A stretch of DNA of 64,000 nt, from NCBI GenBank assembly GCA_021732845.1, contig JAKFUF010000060.1, positions 1 through 64,000 on the forward strand, given 5' to 3'. Positions 52,057 through 62,303 of the stretch are shown one piece after another. Positions within the stretch are counted from its first letter, which is position 1; each line of letters begins with the position of its first letter. Under the pieces are notes generated by a model. That model did no database searches. It was given only the letters and a program-made list of their open reading frames with translations, and was not told the origin of the DNA. The stretch comes from Planctomycetaceae bacterium. GTDB lineage: Bacteria; Planctomycetota; Planctomycetia; Planctomycetales; Planctomycetaceae. Made by a program: the position numbers and the translations under genes.

Positions 52057-53801
52057 CCACCAACGCCGTTCTGCAATTGAGCCTCGCGCTGGGGCTGCTC
52101 CTGGCGTGTGTGAAACCCCTGGGCTGGCATATGGCCCAGGTTTACTCCGGCCAGGCACCTTTTTTCGAACGCTTCTTCGGGCCGTTCGAACGCTGGTTGT
52201 ACCGCGCCGCGGGCCTTGGCAAGTGCCTGGAAATGAGTTGGCGGCAGTATGCCTTTGCTGTCATTTCGCTGAGCCTTCTGAGCTTTGTGGCCGTGTATGC
52301 GCTGCAGCGAGTCCAGGGTTGGCTGCCGCTGAATCCGGCGGGCCTGCCGGCTGTGTCGCCCGACTCGTCATTCAACACCGCCGTCAGCTTCACGACCAAC
52401 ACCAACTGGCAGGGATACGGCGGCGAAGCCACGATGAGCGACCTCACGCAGATGCTCGCGCTGACTGTGCAGAACTTTGTTTCGGCGGCGGCAGGCATGG
52501 CGGTGCTGGTCGCCCTGATCCGTGGCTTCACGCGGAGCACCACCAACACCATCGGCAACTTTTGGGTCGATGTGGTGCGCGGCACACTGTATATCCTGCT
52601 CCCGCTGTCGACCGTTCTGGCGGTGGCTCTCGTGTCGCAGGGCGTGGTGCAATCCTTCAGCGCCCCTCACCAAGTCACGCTCCTGGAACCAGCAGTCGGC
52701 GTAGACGGGAACCTTGAAAACACGCAATCCATCGCCGTTGGTCCGGTCGCCTCGCAGGTGGCGATCAAGCAGCTCGGCACCAACGGCGGCGGCTACTTCA
52801 ATGCGAACTCGGCCCATCCCCTGGAGAATCCAACCCCGCTGTCCAACCTGCTGCAACTGCTGGCGATCCTGCTGATCCCCGCCGCCCTGTGTCACACCTT
52901 CGGAGAGATGGTGGGCGACAGGCGGCAGGGGTGGGCGCTGCTGGCGGCGATGAGCGTCGTCTTCGTCCCGCTGCTGGTGCTGGTTGTCGTCGCCGAGCAG
53001 CAGGGCAACCCGGTCCTGCAGAACCTGGGCGTCGGCCTGGCCGCTTCGGACGTGCAGTCCGGTGGCAACATGGAAGGCAAGGAAACGCGGTTCGGCATCG
53101 TGAACTCATCGCTGTGGGCCGTCGCCACCACGGCCGCCTCCAACGGCTCGGTGAACTCGATGCACGACTCATACACGCCGCTCGGTGGATTGGTGCCGAT
53201 GTGGCTGATGCAGTTGGGCGAGGTGATCTTTGGCGGCGTCGGCTCTGGCCTCTATGGCTTGCTGATCTTCGCCATTGTCACGGTGTTTCTCTCTGGATTG
53301 ATGGTCGGCCGGACCCCCGAGTATCTGGGCAAGAAGATCGGCGCGTTCGAGATGAAGATGGCCGCGCTGGCGATCCTCGCCCCGTGTGCGATGGTCCTGC
53401 TCGGTGCGGCCATCGCCGTCGTTTCACCCGCGGGAACGGCCAGCATCTTCAACCCTGGTCCGCATGGTTTCAGCGAAGTCCTGTACGCCTTCTCGTCCGC
53501 GTCGAACAACAACGGCAGTGCCTTCGCGGGGTTGGGAGCCAACACGCCGTTCTACAATGGAATGTTGGCGCTCACCATGCTTGTCGGACGCTTCTGGGTG
53601 ATGCTCCCCGTGCTGGCGATTGCCGGCTCGCTGGCCGCCAAGAAAACTGTTCCCGCCGGCGCGGGGACGCTGCCCACGCACACACCGTTGTTCGTCGGAC
53701 TGCTGGTGGCCGTGGTGGTCGTCGTGGGGGCCTTGAGCTTCCTGCCGGCCTTGGCGCTGGGGCCGATTGTCGAACATTTGTCACTGCCGAAGTCGAGCTG
53801 A
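52053..53801 (+). CDS. kdpA: Potassium-transporting ATPase subunit A
   Basis: KdpA (582 residues) is the K+-selective channel-like subunit. The four selectivity-filter regions are visible: TNTNWQGYGGE, GTNGGGYFNANSAHPLENP, TTAASNGSVNSMHDS and SASNNNGSAFAGL. About ten membrane segments are predicted. The ATG at 52053 overlaps the kdpF stop; a longer upstream frame includes the two small genes and is not the true start. It works with KdpB, KdpC and KdpF at the cytoplasmic membrane. Confidence 0.97.
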   Translation: MTTNAVLQLSLALGLLLACVKPLGWHMAQVYSGQAPFFERFFGPFERWLYRAAGLGKCLEMSWRQYAFAVISLSLLSFVAVYALQRVQGWLPLNPAGLPAVSPDSSFNTAVSFTTNTNWQGYGGEATMSDLTQMLALTVQNFVSAAAGMAVLVALIRGFTRSTTNTIGNFWVDVVRGTLYILLPLSTVLAVALVSQGVVQSFSAPHQVTLLEPAVGVDGNLENTQSIAVGPVASQVAIKQLGTNGGGYFNANSAHPLENPTPLSNLLQLLAILLIPAALCHTFGEMVGDRRQGWALLAAMSVVFVPLLVLVVVAEQQGNPVLQNLGVGLAASDVQSGGNMEGKETRFGIVNSSLWAVATTAASNGSVNSMHDSYTPLGGLVPMWLMQLGEVIFGGVGSGLYGLLIFAIVTVFLSGLMVGRTPEYLGKKIGAFEMKMAALAILAPCAMVLLGAAIAVVSPAGTASIFNPGPHGFSEVLYAFSSASNNNGSAFAGLGANTPFYNGMLALTMLVGRFWVMLPVLAIAGSLAAKKTVPAGAGTLPTHTPLFVGLLVAVVVVVGALSFLPALALGPIVEHLSLPKSS

Positions 53802-53830
53802 ACGGCAGTTCTTAGATACGGAAACTCGTC

Positions 53831-55903
53831 ATGACCAAAACGTCCACGCACCTCCTTGACACCAAGATCCTCGGCCAGGCGGTGGCGGCTTCCTTTCAGA
53901 AGCTCGACCCGCGAGTGCAGCTCCGCAATCCGGTGATGTTCGCCGTTTATCTCGGCAGCATTCTCACCACGATTCTGTGGGTCCAGTCGCTCGGTGAGGC
54001 GGCAGGCACCACGGGCGAATCGTCGGGCTTCGTGCTGGGCATCGCCGCGTGGCTGTGGTTCACCGTCCTCTTTGCCAACTTCGCCGAGGCGATCGCCGAA
54101 GGGCATGGCAAAGCCCAGGCCGCTTCGTTGAAAAGCAGTCGTATGACAGTGGCCGCCCAGCGCTTGTCGAATTTGAAGGGAAGGGTGACCGAGGAGGTCC
54201 CGGCCACCGACCTCAAGCTGGGTGACCTCGTGCTGGTCAAGGCCGGCGAGACAATTCCTGCCGACGGAGAAGTGATCGAAGGGGTGGCGTCGGTCGATGA
54301 GAGCGCCATCACCGGCGAGAGTGCCCCGGTCGTGCGGGAGAGTGGCGGCGACCGTAGCTCCGTCACCGGCGGGACGCGCGTGATCAGCGACTGGCTGATC
54401 GTCGAGGTGAAAACACTCCCGGGCCAGAGCTTTCTGGATCGGATGATCGCGATGGTGGAAGGAGCCAAACGTCAAAAGACCCCGAATGAGATCGCCCTGG
54501 CGATTCTGCTGGCGGCGCTCACGCTGATCTTCCTGCTGGTGGTGGCCACGCTACTGCCCTACTCGGTGTTCAGCGTGCAGGTTTCGGGACAGGGCCGGCC
54601 GATCAGCCTGACCGTGCTCGTGGCGCTGTTCGTGTGCCTCGCACCCACGACCATTGGGGCACTGCTTTCGGCGATTGGGATCGCGGGGATGAACCGCCTC
54701 AGCCGGGCCAATGTCCTGGCGATGTCGGGACGGGCGGTCGAAGCCGCGGGAGATGTGGATGTTCTGCTGCTCGACAAGACCGGCACGATTACCCTTGGAA
54801 ACCGCCAGGCAACCCGCTTCATCCCCACGGCCGGCATTGAAGAACGTGCGTTGGCGGAGGCGGCGCATCTCGCATCACTGGCCGACGAGACCGCCGAAGG
54901 CCGCAGCATCGCCGTCCTGGCGAAAAAGCAGTTCGGCCTGCGTGGACGGGATCTCGAACAGGACCAGCCGACGTTCGTGCCGTTCTCGGCCCGGACCCGC
55001 ATGAGCGGAGTGACCATCGACGGCCGGGCGATTCGCAAGGGGGCCGCCGAGGCCGTGGAAACCCATGTGCGAACTCTCGGCGGATTCCTCCCCGAAGATG
55101 TGCGAACGGCTGTCCAACAAATCGCCCGGGGAGGTGGCACACCGTTGGTGGTGAGCGAGGATGCGAAGGTGCTGGGCGTGATTGAACTCAAGGACATCGT
55201 GAAAGGCGGCATCAAGGAGCGGTTCGCGGAACTGCGGCAGATGGGGATCAAGACGGTGATGATCACCGGCGACAATCCGCTGACCGCCGCCGCCATCGCC
55301 GCCGAGGCCGGTGTGGATGATTTCCTCGCCGAGGCGACACCCGAAGCCAAGCTGATGCTGATTCGGGACTATCAGAAGGGCGGACGGCTTGTCGCCATGA
55401 CCGGCGACGGAACCAACGATGCCCCGGCTCTCGCCCAGGCGGATGTGGCGGTCGCCATGAACAGCGGAACGCAGGCGGCGAAGGAGGCTGGCAACATGGT
55501 CGATCTCGACTCCAATCCGACAAAGCTCATCGAGATCGTGAACATCGGCAAACAACTGCTGATGACCCGTGGCTCACTTACGACCTTCAGCATCGCGAAC
55601 GATGTCGCCAAATATTTCGCCATCCTCCCCGCCGCCTTCGCGGCAACTTATCCAGCCCTGAAAGCGTTGGACCTGATGCACCTGTCATCTCCCGCCAGCG
55701 CCATCCTGTCCGCAGTGATCTTCAACGCTCTGATCATCATCGCGCTGGTGCCCCTGGCGCTGAAGGGCGTGTCTTACCGGCCAGTGGGCGCGGCTCAGCT
55801 CCTGCGGAACAATCTGCTGATCTACGGCTTGGGAGGCCTCGTTGTGCCGTTCGTCGGCATCAAGGTAATCGACATGCTGCTGGCGGCGGTGAACCTAGCC
55901 TGA
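53831..55903 (+). CDS. kdpB: Potassium-transporting ATPase subunit B
   Basis: KdpB (690 residues) is the P-type ATPase that energises K+ uptake. It has TGES (actuator), [10 protein letters not shown] with phospho-acceptor D315, and [22 protein letters not shown]. Membrane helices lie where expected. It starts 30 bp after kdpA. In most bacteria kdpC follows within a few bases, but here the spacing is 466 bp because of repeats. Confidence 0.98.
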   Translation: MTKTSTHLLDTKILGQAVAASFQKLDPRVQLRNPVMFAVYLGSILTTILWVQSLGEAAGTTGESSGFVLGIAAWLWFTVLFANFAEAIAEGHGKAQAASLKSSRMTVAAQRLSNLKGRVTEEVPATDLKLGDLVLVKAGETIPADGEVIEGVASVDESAITGESAPVVRESGGDRSSVTGGTRVISDWLIVEVKTLPGQSFLDRMIAMVEGAKRQKTPNEIALAILLAALTLIFLLVVATLLPYSVFSVQVSGQGRPISLTVLVALFVCLAPTTIGALLSAIGIAGMNRLSRANVLAMSGRAVEAAGDVDVLLLDKTGTITLGNRQATRFIPTAGIEERALAEAAHLASLADETAEGRSIAVLAKKQFGLRGRDLEQDQPTFVPFSARTRMSGVTIDGRAIRKGAAEAVETHVRTLGGFLPEDVRTAVQQIARGGGTPLVVSEDAKVLGVIELKDIVKGGIKERFAELRQMGIKTVMITGDNPLTAAAIAAEAGVDDFLAEATPEAKLMLIRDYQKGGRLVAMTGDGTNDAPALAQADVAVAMNSGTQAAKEAGNMVDLDSNPTKLIEIVNIGKQLLMTRGSLTTFSIANDVAKYFAILPAAFAATYPALKALDLMHLSSPASAILSAVIFNALIIIALVPLALKGVSYRPVGAAQLLRNNLLIYGLGGLVVPFVGIKVIDMLLAAVNLA

Positions 55904-55953
55904 TGATATCTCAGATCTCAGATCTCAGATTTCATAAGGCGTGTACTCCCACT

Positions 55954-56153
55954 TGGGACGGCGGCAAGAATAACTGTCGAATTTTGACGAGCCGCACAGC
56001 CAATGAGCCGGAGGGCCTTAGCCCCCGGTTGGAGGATGATCGGAAGACGCCAACGCCACGAACCGGACGCTAACGCGTGCCGGCTGATGAATCTGCACTC
56101 AATCGGCGTCCATCCCAAGCAACTTCACCATGTTATTGTTGCCGCGATCCTTG
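55954..56153. repeat. MITE-like repeat family A, copy inside the kdp operon
   Basis: GGACGGCGGCAAGAATAACT at the left and TTATTGTTGCCGCGATCCTT at the right are terminal inverted repeats; the interior is almost identical to the copy at 128-348. It is inserted between kdpB and kdpC. AT-rich arrays (CTCAGATCTCAGATCTCAGA at 55910 and TGAGATTTGAGATTTGAGAC at 56182) flank it as an outer inverted pair. Confidence 0.88.
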
Positions 56154-56223
56154 AGGTCGACATTTTAGTAACTGTGACATATGAGATTTGAGATTTGAGA
56201 CTCAGTCAGTAGTTTCAATCAGA

Positions 56224-56341
56224 CCCGCCGAGCTTGTCTCGGTGGTGAACGGGCCTGTGCGCTACGTCACAACTCTTCGCCGCTTTCGCCCAAATACGTA
56301 GTGCAAAGGCCCGAATCCACCGAGGCAAGCTCGGTGGGGGT
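56224..56341. repeat. Second inverted repeat between kdpB and kdpC
   Basis: The arm CCCGCCGAGCTTGTCTCGG (from 56224) pairs with CCGAGGCAAGCTCGGTGGGG (to 56341) with few mismatches. The interior of about 55 bp carries CTACGTCAC and ATACGTAGTG. The combination with the repeat before it fills the 466-bp gap without any gene. Confidence 0.75.
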
Positions 56342-56369
56342 TCGCTGATATCCATAAAGGAACCAACAA

Positions 56370-56945
56370 ATGCTTCATCAACTTCGTGCGGCGACCGTGA
56401 TGTTCGCTGCTTTGACTGTACTGACCGGCGTCGTCTATCCACTTTTCATCAGTGTGGTTGCCCAGGTCGCCTTTCCCCGGCAGGCGAACGGCAGCCTGAT
56501 TCAGGTCGATCAACGGACAGTCGGATCGGAACTCATCGGCCAGTCGTTTACCAAGCCTGAATATTTCTGGGGCCGGTTGTCGGCGACCGGTCCGGTTCCC
56601 TACAACGCCGCCGCCTCCGGTGGCTCAAACTTTGGGCCGTTGCATCCAGATCTAAAGCAGGCCGCCGAAACCAGGATTGCCGCGCTTCAGACCGGGGGAT
56701 TGCGAACGAAAGGCATCCCGGTCGATTTGGTGACCGCCTCCGGCAGTGGCCTCGATCCACACATTTCTCCAGCGGCGGCCGAGGCCCAGGTGGCGCGGGT
56801 CGTTGCAGCGAGAAGGATGTCGGAAGACACTGTGCGAAAGCTCGTGAGGGACCACACGGAGGGGCGTCAATTGGGTATCCTCGGTGAGCCACGGGTGAAT
56901 GTCCTGCGGCTCAATCTGGCTCTCGACCAGCACTCCAGGCAGTGA
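56370..56945 (+). CDS. kdpC: Potassium-transporting ATPase subunit C
   Basis: KdpC (191 residues) has an N-terminal membrane helix ([21 protein letters not shown]). The family motifs [49 protein letters not shown] and [24 protein letters not shown] follow. It is required for assembly and ATP binding of the Kdp complex. A plausible ribosome-binding site (AAAGGAACC) lies 8 bp before the ATG. It overlaps the start of kdpD. Confidence 0.97.
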   Translation: MLHQLRAATVMFAALTVLTGVVYPLFISVVAQVAFPRQANGSLIQVDQRTVGSELIGQSFTKPEYFWGRLSATGPVPYNAAASGGSNFGPLHPDLKQAAETRIAALQTGGLRTKGIPVDLVTASGSGLDPHISPAAAEAQVARVVAARRMSEDTVRKLVRDHTEGRQLGILGEPRVNVLRLNLALDQHSRQ

Positions 56946-59641
56946 GCCACATGATGGACGCCCGACCGAATCCCGATGAGTTGCTGGTGCAAGTGCAGGC
57001 GGCCGAGACCCAGGCCAAGCGTGGTTCGCTGAAGGTGTTTTTTGGCTATGCGGCCGGCGTGGGCAAGACGTACTGCATGCTGGAAAACGCGCGGCGGGCG
57101 CAGGCTGATGGCCGGGACGTGGTGGTTGGCTATGTTGAGCCACATGGGCGGGCGGAAACGGAAGCCCTGCTGACCGGCCTTGAGGCGCTGCCATTGCGCA
57201 TCGTGGAGTACCGCGGAGTGGCGCTGCGGGAGCTGGATGTCGACGCGGCGCTGGCGCGGCGGCCGGGCCTGCTGCTCGTCGATGAGTTGGCCCACACCAA
57301 TGCGGCCGGAAGCCGGCACGAGAAGCGCTGGCAGGATGTCGAAGAATTGATGGAGGCCGGCATCAATGTCTGGACCACGCTCAATGTGCAGCACATCGAG
57401 AGTCTGAATGATGTGATTGGTCAGATCACGGGGGTGGTCATCCGCGAGACGGTGCCCGACCGCGTGTTCGACCTGGCCGACGATCTGGAACTGGTGGACA
57501 TCACTCCGGAAGAACTCCTGGCGCGGCTCAAGGCCGGAAAGATCTACGTGCCGGAACAGGTGCAGCGGGCGATCCAGAGTTTCTTCCAAAAAGGAAACCT
57601 CACCGCCCTGCGGGAGTTGTCGCTGCGTCAGGCGGCACAGCGGATCCACACGGAGGTTGAGTCCGCGCGGCGGGAGAAAGCCGCGGTTCCCCCGTGGGCC
57701 ACGGCCGAGCGGCTGCTGGTGTGCGTGGGGCCGAGCCCCACGACGGCGCGCGTCATCCGCACGGCCCGGAGGATGGCGGCCGCCCTCGACGCCCCGTGGC
57801 TCGCCGTGTCGGTCGATCTGACGGGCGCGCCACCCAGCAGTCCCGCGAAGCAGCAGGTGGCACGGCATTTCAATCTCGCCGAGCGACTGGGTGCCGAGAC
57901 TGTGACGCTGGCGGGTCAGAACGTCGCGGAGACGATGCTGGATTATGCCCGCTCCCGCAACGTGACCAAAGTGTTGATCGGCAAGACCAACCGGTCCCGG
58001 TGGCGCCGGCTCCTCTTCGGCACCGTGGTGGACGAAGTGCTGGAACAGAGCGGCGAGATTGATGTCTATGTCATTCATGGGGACGAAGAGAAGTCACTCG
58101 CGGCGGCGACTCGTCTGCCCGCGGCGACCACCGACAAGCTGCCCTATTTCAAATCCGCCGCGCTGGTCGCCGTGACTGGTGGCGTGGCTTGTGGACTGCG
58201 GATGCTGCATGTCGCGGACGCCGAGGCGAATACCGTCATGCTGTTTTTGGCGGCTGTCGCCTGGGCCGCCTTTCGCCACGGTCGCGGCCCCGCGATTCTG
58301 GCCAGCGTGCTGGCGGTGGCGGTCTTCGATTTTTTCTTCGTTCCGCCCTACCAGACCTTTGCCGTCGCCGATGCGCAGTATCTGGTCACGTTTGCCGTCA
58401 TGCTGGCCATCGGCCTGGTGATCAGCACGCTGACTTCGCGGCTCCGAGCGCAGGTGGAGAGCACCCGCCGAAGGGAACGGCAGACGTCGGCCCTGTACGA
58501 GTTGGGCAAGAAGCTCAGCTCGCTCTATGGCGACGCGTTTCTTGCCAACGCCGCCGGAGAGAAGATCGGAGAAATGCTCGGCGGCGAGGTGGCCATCTAT
58601 CTGCAGCGGAGTTCGGGAACGCCAGAGTTGGTCTTCGGACAACAGTCTTCGATTGCGACCCATGCGGTCAGCCTGCCGGTCGCCCAATGGGTGATCCAGC
58701 ACGACCAGATGGCTGGGGCGGGAACAAACACGCTGCCCAACGCCATCGCGCTGGTCCTGCCGTTGGTGGGGTCGCAGCAGACTCTCGGCGCGCTGGCCGT
58801 GCGGGTGCCGGAGAACCAGCGGCTGCTCGAACCGGACGTGCGGCGGCTGCTCGAAGCCTGTGCCAGTCAGTTGGCTCTGGCCCTGGAGCGGGATCAGTTG
58901 GCCATTGAGGCGGCCGACGCCCGGGTTCAGGCGGAGGCCGAACAGGTGCGGAGCAGCCTGCTCAGCAGCGTCTCTCACGACCTGAGGACACCGCTGGCGG
59001 CCATTGCCGGCGCGAGCGGCAGCCTGCTCGAAGCGGAAAATCTCGACGAGACCACCCGCCGCCAGTTGCTCGAGACCGTGGCTGACGAAGCCGTCCGCCT
59101 GAACCGTCTGCTCGAAAACATCCTGCAGATGTCGAAGCTGGAGGCCAGCGCGGCCGCGCCCAACCGGCAGTGGCACGTGTTGGAAGAGATCGTGGGGTCG
59201 GCATTGCATCGCGTGCGGCAGGAGATTCAACACCACGAAGTCGTGGTTTGCGTGCCGGTGGATCTTCCGCTTGTGTTCGTGGACGGACTGCTGCTGGAAC
59301 AACTGGTTGTCAATCTGTTGGAGAACGCCGCCCGCCACACACCCGCGGGCAGCCACGTTTGGATCAACGCCGCCATTGATGGCCCGACGCTGCGGATCGC
59401 CGTGGATGACGATGGGCCGGGCATCCCTGCCGGTGCGGAAGAACGGATTTTCGCCAAGTTCTTTCGCGCCTCGCCCACGGCGGACGCCGGACGCGGCAGC
59501 GGACTGGGGCTGGCCATTTGCCGGGCGATTGTTCAGGTGCATGGGGGCAGCATTGTTGCGTCCAATCGTCCGGGCGGCGGCGGGGAATTCGTGGCGCGCC
59601 TCCCCTTGGGGATGGATCCGCCACACGTCGTGGTAGAATAA
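56942..59641 (+). CDS. kdpD: Sensor histidine kinase KdpD
   Basis: KdpD (899 residues) senses K+ limitation. It has the N-terminal KdpD domain with Walker [13 protein letters not shown], a USP-like domain (residues 255-380), four membrane helices (about 400-500), a GAF-like region, then HisKA with H679 ([18 protein letters not shown]) and HATPase_c ([33 protein letters not shown]). GTG 56942 overlaps the kdpC stop; ATG 56951 or 56954 are alternatives. It signals to KdpE directly downstream. Confidence 0.97.
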   Translation: MSHMMDARPNPDELLVQVQAAETQAKRGSLKVFFGYAAGVGKTYCMLENARRAQADGRDVVVGYVEPHGRAETEALLTGLEALPLRIVEYRGVALRELDVDAALARRPGLLLVDELAHTNAAGSRHEKRWQDVEELMEAGINVWTTLNVQHIESLNDVIGQITGVVIRETVPDRVFDLADDLELVDITPEELLARLKAGKIYVPEQVQRAIQSFFQKGNLTALRELSLRQAAQRIHTEVESARREKAAVPPWATAERLLVCVGPSPTTARVIRTARRMAAALDAPWLAVSVDLTGAPPSSPAKQQVARHFNLAERLGAETVTLAGQNVAETMLDYARSRNVTKVLIGKTNRSRWRRLLFGTVVDEVLEQSGEIDVYVIHGDEEKSLAAATRLPAATTDKLPYFKSAALVAVTGGVACGLRMLHVADAEANTVMLFLAAVAWAAFRHGRGPAILASVLAVAVFDFFFVPPYQTFAVADAQYLVTFAVMLAIGLVISTLTSRLRAQVESTRRRERQTSALYELGKKLSSLYGDAFLANAAGEKIGEMLGGEVAIYLQRSSGTPELVFGQQSSIATHAVSLPVAQWVIQHDQMAGAGTNTLPNAIALVLPLVGSQQTLGALAVRVPENQRLLEPDVRRLLEACASQLALALERDQLAIEAADARVQAEAEQVRSSLLSSVSHDLRTPLAAIAGASGSLLEAENLDETTRRQLLETVADEAVRLNRLLENILQMSKLEASAAAPNRQWHVLEEIVGSALHRVRQEIQHHEVVVCVPVDLPLVFVDGLLLEQLVVNLLENAARHTPAGSHVWINAAIDGPTLRIAVDDDGPGIPAGAEERIFAKFFRASPTADAGRGSGLGLAICRAIVQVHGGSIVASNRPGGGGEFVARLPLGMDPPHVVVE

Positions 59642-59645
59642 ACAC

Positions 59646-60341
59646 ATGGCACCCGGCGACCATCACGTTTTGGTGATCGAAGACGAACTCCCCATCCGGC
59701 GGTTCCTGCGGGCGTCGCTGGCGAGCGCGGGCTATCGGGTCAGCGAGGCCGAGTCTGGCGAAGAGGCATTTAAAATGGCGGCCCGCCAGCCGCCAGACCT
59801 GGTGATTCTCGACCTGGGACTTCCCGACGTGGACGGCCAGGACGTTCTTGAGCGACTGCGGGAGTGGTACACCCAGCCTATTCTCGTGCTGTCGGCGCGT
59901 GACCAAGAGTCGCAAAAAATCCGGGCTCTTGATCATGGAGCCGACGACTATGTCACCAAGCCGTTCGGCGTCGGTGAACTGCTGGCCCGCATCCGCACGG
60001 CATTGCGGCATTCCCGCCGCACCGGTCCGGAAGCCACGTCGTTCACCGTGGGCGATCTGCGTGTCGACCTGACGGCCCGCCTGGTGTACCGCGGGGAAAC
60101 CGAGGTGCATCTCACGCCGCTGGAGTACAAGCTCCTGGTGACGATGCTCAAGCATGGCGGCAAGGTGCTGACGCACCGGTTCCTGCTGCGGGAAGTCTGG
60201 GGACCCGGGAACTCCCAGGAGAACCACTATCTCCGCGTCTTCGTGGCCGGCCTGCGCCGGAAGCTCGAGACCGATCCCGCCCGACCGAGATACATCCTCA
60301 CCGAGCAGGGCGTGGGCTACCGGTTCGCGGCGGAAGCCTGA
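59646..60341 (+). CDS. kdpE: Response regulator KdpE
   Basis: KdpE (231 residues) is an OmpR-type regulator: receiver domain with VIEDELPIRRF, phospho-acceptor aspartate D56 (LVILDLGLPD) and LSARDQESQKI, then a winged-helix domain (LTPLEYKLLVTMLKHGGKVLTHRFLL, RVFVAGLRRKLETDP). It activates kdpFABC. It begins 4 bp after kdpD. Confidence 0.97.
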   Translation: MAPGDHHVLVIEDELPIRRFLRASLASAGYRVSEAESGEEAFKMAARQPPDLVILDLGLPDVDGQDVLERLREWYTQPILVLSARDQESQKIRALDHGADDYVTKPFGVGELLARIRTALRHSRRTGPEATSFTVGDLRVDLTARLVYRGETEVHLTPLEYKLLVTMLKHGGKVLTHRFLLREVWGPGNSQENHYLRVFVAGLRRKLETDPARPRYILTEQGVGYRFAAEA

Positions 60342-60475
60342 CAAGTCTGCGCTGCGGGAGGTTCTAATCCATCTTGCACCTCAAGCCGACGTCGCTTTCC
60401 CTCCGTCGGGAACGCCAGTCGAAGGGGCGGAAGTTTCAATTTCCTGCCGGTCTGTCAATCGAGGGAAACCCCTGA

Positions 60476-60495
60476 GAAAAAACGGGTATTTTTTC
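60476..60495. terminator. Possible transcription terminator after kdpE
   Basis: GAAAAAA-CGGGTA-TTTTTTC is a perfect 7-bp inverted repeat with a 6-base loop, ending in a T-run. The stem is A/T-only at the base, so termination would be weak. No gene was seen in 60342-60725. Confidence 0.35.
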
Positions 60496-60725
60496 ACGAA
60501 CTCGTGCTTGCTCTTCTGAACGCTGTTGGGCAAAATGCGACTCTGCTTCGGTGCTGTGTAATTCAGGGCAGCGAATTCACCGCAGCGAAAACAACACGGT
60601 CCCTTGGGGACGAAGAGTCCAGTTGCTCTTCATAACAGATCGAACCCGCAGTGCCAGGGATTGCATTGCCAATTCAGTCACCCCAACCACTTCCAACCGT
60701 GCAACTCAAACAGGGGAACAACCTG

Positions 60726-60926
60726 ATGAAGGTCATCTCGCGCAATGAAAACGAGGGGCTGGTCATCGGCGAGGACATCCATGTCACCGTCCTTGAGATC
60801 CACCAAGACCATGTCCTGCTCGCCTTCGAATGCCCGCGCATGACGCCTTCCTACTGGGAACAATACCTCTTCCTTGAAGCCGACGAGTCCGACCTCGAAC
60901 TCGAACTGGCCTCCGAGTATCGTTGA
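60726..60926 (+). CDS. csrA: CsrA-family carbon storage regulator
   Basis: The 66-residue protein has the CsrA core: KVISRNENEGLVIGEDIHVTVLEI, HVLLAFECPR and a helix at the C-terminus. It binds GGA-containing mRNA leaders and controls translation in many bacteria. The length and order match; several conserved residues are changed (for example NENEGL instead of RxGExI), so the RNA target may differ. The ATG at 60726 is preceded by GGGGAACAACCTG. No flagellar genes are near. Confidence 0.85.
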   Translation: MKVISRNENEGLVIGEDIHVTVLEIHQDHVLLAFECPRMTPSYWEQYLFLEADESDLELELASEYR

Positions 60927-60968
60927 CCCGGTCAACATGCAGGTATCGTTGACCTGGTCAACATGCAG
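60918..60968. repeat. Tandem duplication of a GTTGACCxGGTCAAC palindrome at the csrA stop
   Basis: TATCGTTGACCCGGTCAACA plus CATGCAG (60918-60942) recurs with one mismatch as TATCGTTGACCTGGTCAACA plus CATGCAG (60944-60968). The first copy contains the last codons and the stop of csrA. Each half has an inverted GTTGACC/GGTCAAC stem. Bases 60969-61287 show no gene. Confidence 0.8.
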
Positions 60969-61287
60969 ATCGGGCTTCACAGCCCGTTCTCAGGCGATTC
61001 GCAGCCCTCGGTTGTCCCACGGCGTGGGAAGACCGTGCCGCATGGCATGTTCGCGCGGCGCAGCCTGTGGCTTTGCCCCACAACTCGGCGCGCCGCCGCA
61101 CCGCAGATTGTGACCTAAATGATATCAAATCTTAGGTCGCAAATCTCGCAGTAAAGTTTCCGCAGGCACTCCCATCTTTGGGGAGACCGTGAAACCGAAC
61201 TTTTGCCGCGTGCTCCCATTCCTCAACGGCGGATTTGCGGTCCTTCATCAGGAACGTCGGACCGCTGTTCAACGGTGACCAGCGCGC

Positions 61288-62058
61288 TTAATGCGTCAGT
61301 TCGCGATCCCACTCATCCAGCAGCGGCCAATCGACGGCACACGTGCCGAAGTCGGCCATGTGCTGATAGCCGTCGAGCCGGTCGACGGTCGACTGCAGCA
61401 GCTTGCGGTCGTTGCGAAACGCCGGGCCGTGGCTCGGCAACAGCCACTTCACATCGCTGTCGCGGATCCGTGTCAGGGATTTGATGAAGTCGGCAATGTC
61501 TGAACCGTGGTGGGCATCAATGTTGCCGACGCAGCCATCGCGGAAGATGTTGTCGCCAGAGAACAGCAGCTCACCGCAGCGGAAGGCCAGTTGCCCTTCG
61601 GTGTGCCCCGGCGTGTGCCACACCGTCAGCTCCAGATCGCCGACCTTGAGGATGTCGCCCTCACTGACAGTCTTGTCGATCTTGATCCTGGGAAGGTCAA
61701 TGGAAATTCCCTGGGCGGGGATCTCCGCATAAGTGAGAATCCGATCGCCCGCCGCCAGGGCTTCCGCGGCCAGCGGATGCCCGACCATCACCGCGCCGGG
61801 CAGCAGCTCACGCGCCCGCTTCATCCCCTGCACATGATCCACATCGGCATGCGTGACCACCAGGTACTTGCATTTGGCCAGGGGAAAGTCCATGTCGCGG
61901 ATGATGTCGATGATGTCCGTGACGGTGTCTTCGTAGCCGATGTCGATCAGCAGCCACTCGCCCTGGGAATGGACGAGATAGACGCAGCACCCCAGCCGGC
62001 GGCGCGCCTGCCGGTTCATTTCAATGACGTTGGGGAATAGTTCGCGCCGCTCCAGCAT
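61288..62058 (-). CDS. Metallo-beta-lactamase-fold hydrolase
   Basis: The 256-residue protein has [14 protein letters not shown] (first metal ligands, HxDxDH variant of HxHxDH), [12 protein letters not shown] and FSGDNIF with later LLPSHGPAF, the MBL-fold metal-binding set. It resembles glyoxalase-II or lactonase-type enzymes but no substrate can be assigned; note Asp rather than His in the second position of the first motif. It stands alone on the minus strand. Confidence 0.85.
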   Translation of the reverse strand: MLERRELFPNVIEMNRQARRRLGCCVYLVHSQGEWLLIDIGYEDTVTDIIDIIRDMDFPLAKCKYLVVTHADVDHVQGMKRARELLPGAVMVGHPLAAEALAAGDRILTYAEIPAQGISIDLPRIKIDKTVSEGDILKVGDLELTVWHTPGHTEGQLAFRCGELLFSGDNIFRDGCVGNIDAHHGSDIADFIKSLTRIRDSDVKWLLPSHGPAFRNDRKLLQSTVDRLDGYQHMADFGTCAVDWPLLDEWDRELTH

Positions 62059-62179
62059 GCTGACTCCGTGGTAGGGTGAGATGAACCAGCGATTCTACCC
62101 GGCCCGGACGAAAGAGGAAACCGCTCGGGTGCGCAACGGCGATACATGGTGTCGCCCGCGCAGGGATAATTACAGACAA

Positions 62180-62221
62180 ATTATTTTCAGATTTCAGATA
62201 TTTCAGATTTCAAATTTCACA
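62180..62221. repeat. TTTCAGATTTCAAATTTCAC-type AT-rich repeat
   Basis: ATTTTCAGATTTCAGATATTTC and CAGATTTCAAATTTCACAG resemble the AT-rich arrays at 49102-49257 and 55908-56203. The gap 62059-62303 holds no other content. Confidence 0.5.
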
Positions 62222-62303
62222 GTGTTTGGATGCGTTGCCAATCTGTGTGTTCTGAAAGGGATCACAGCACGCGCGTTTTGTTGTGGTTGCAGCCGTGGCC
62301 GTC

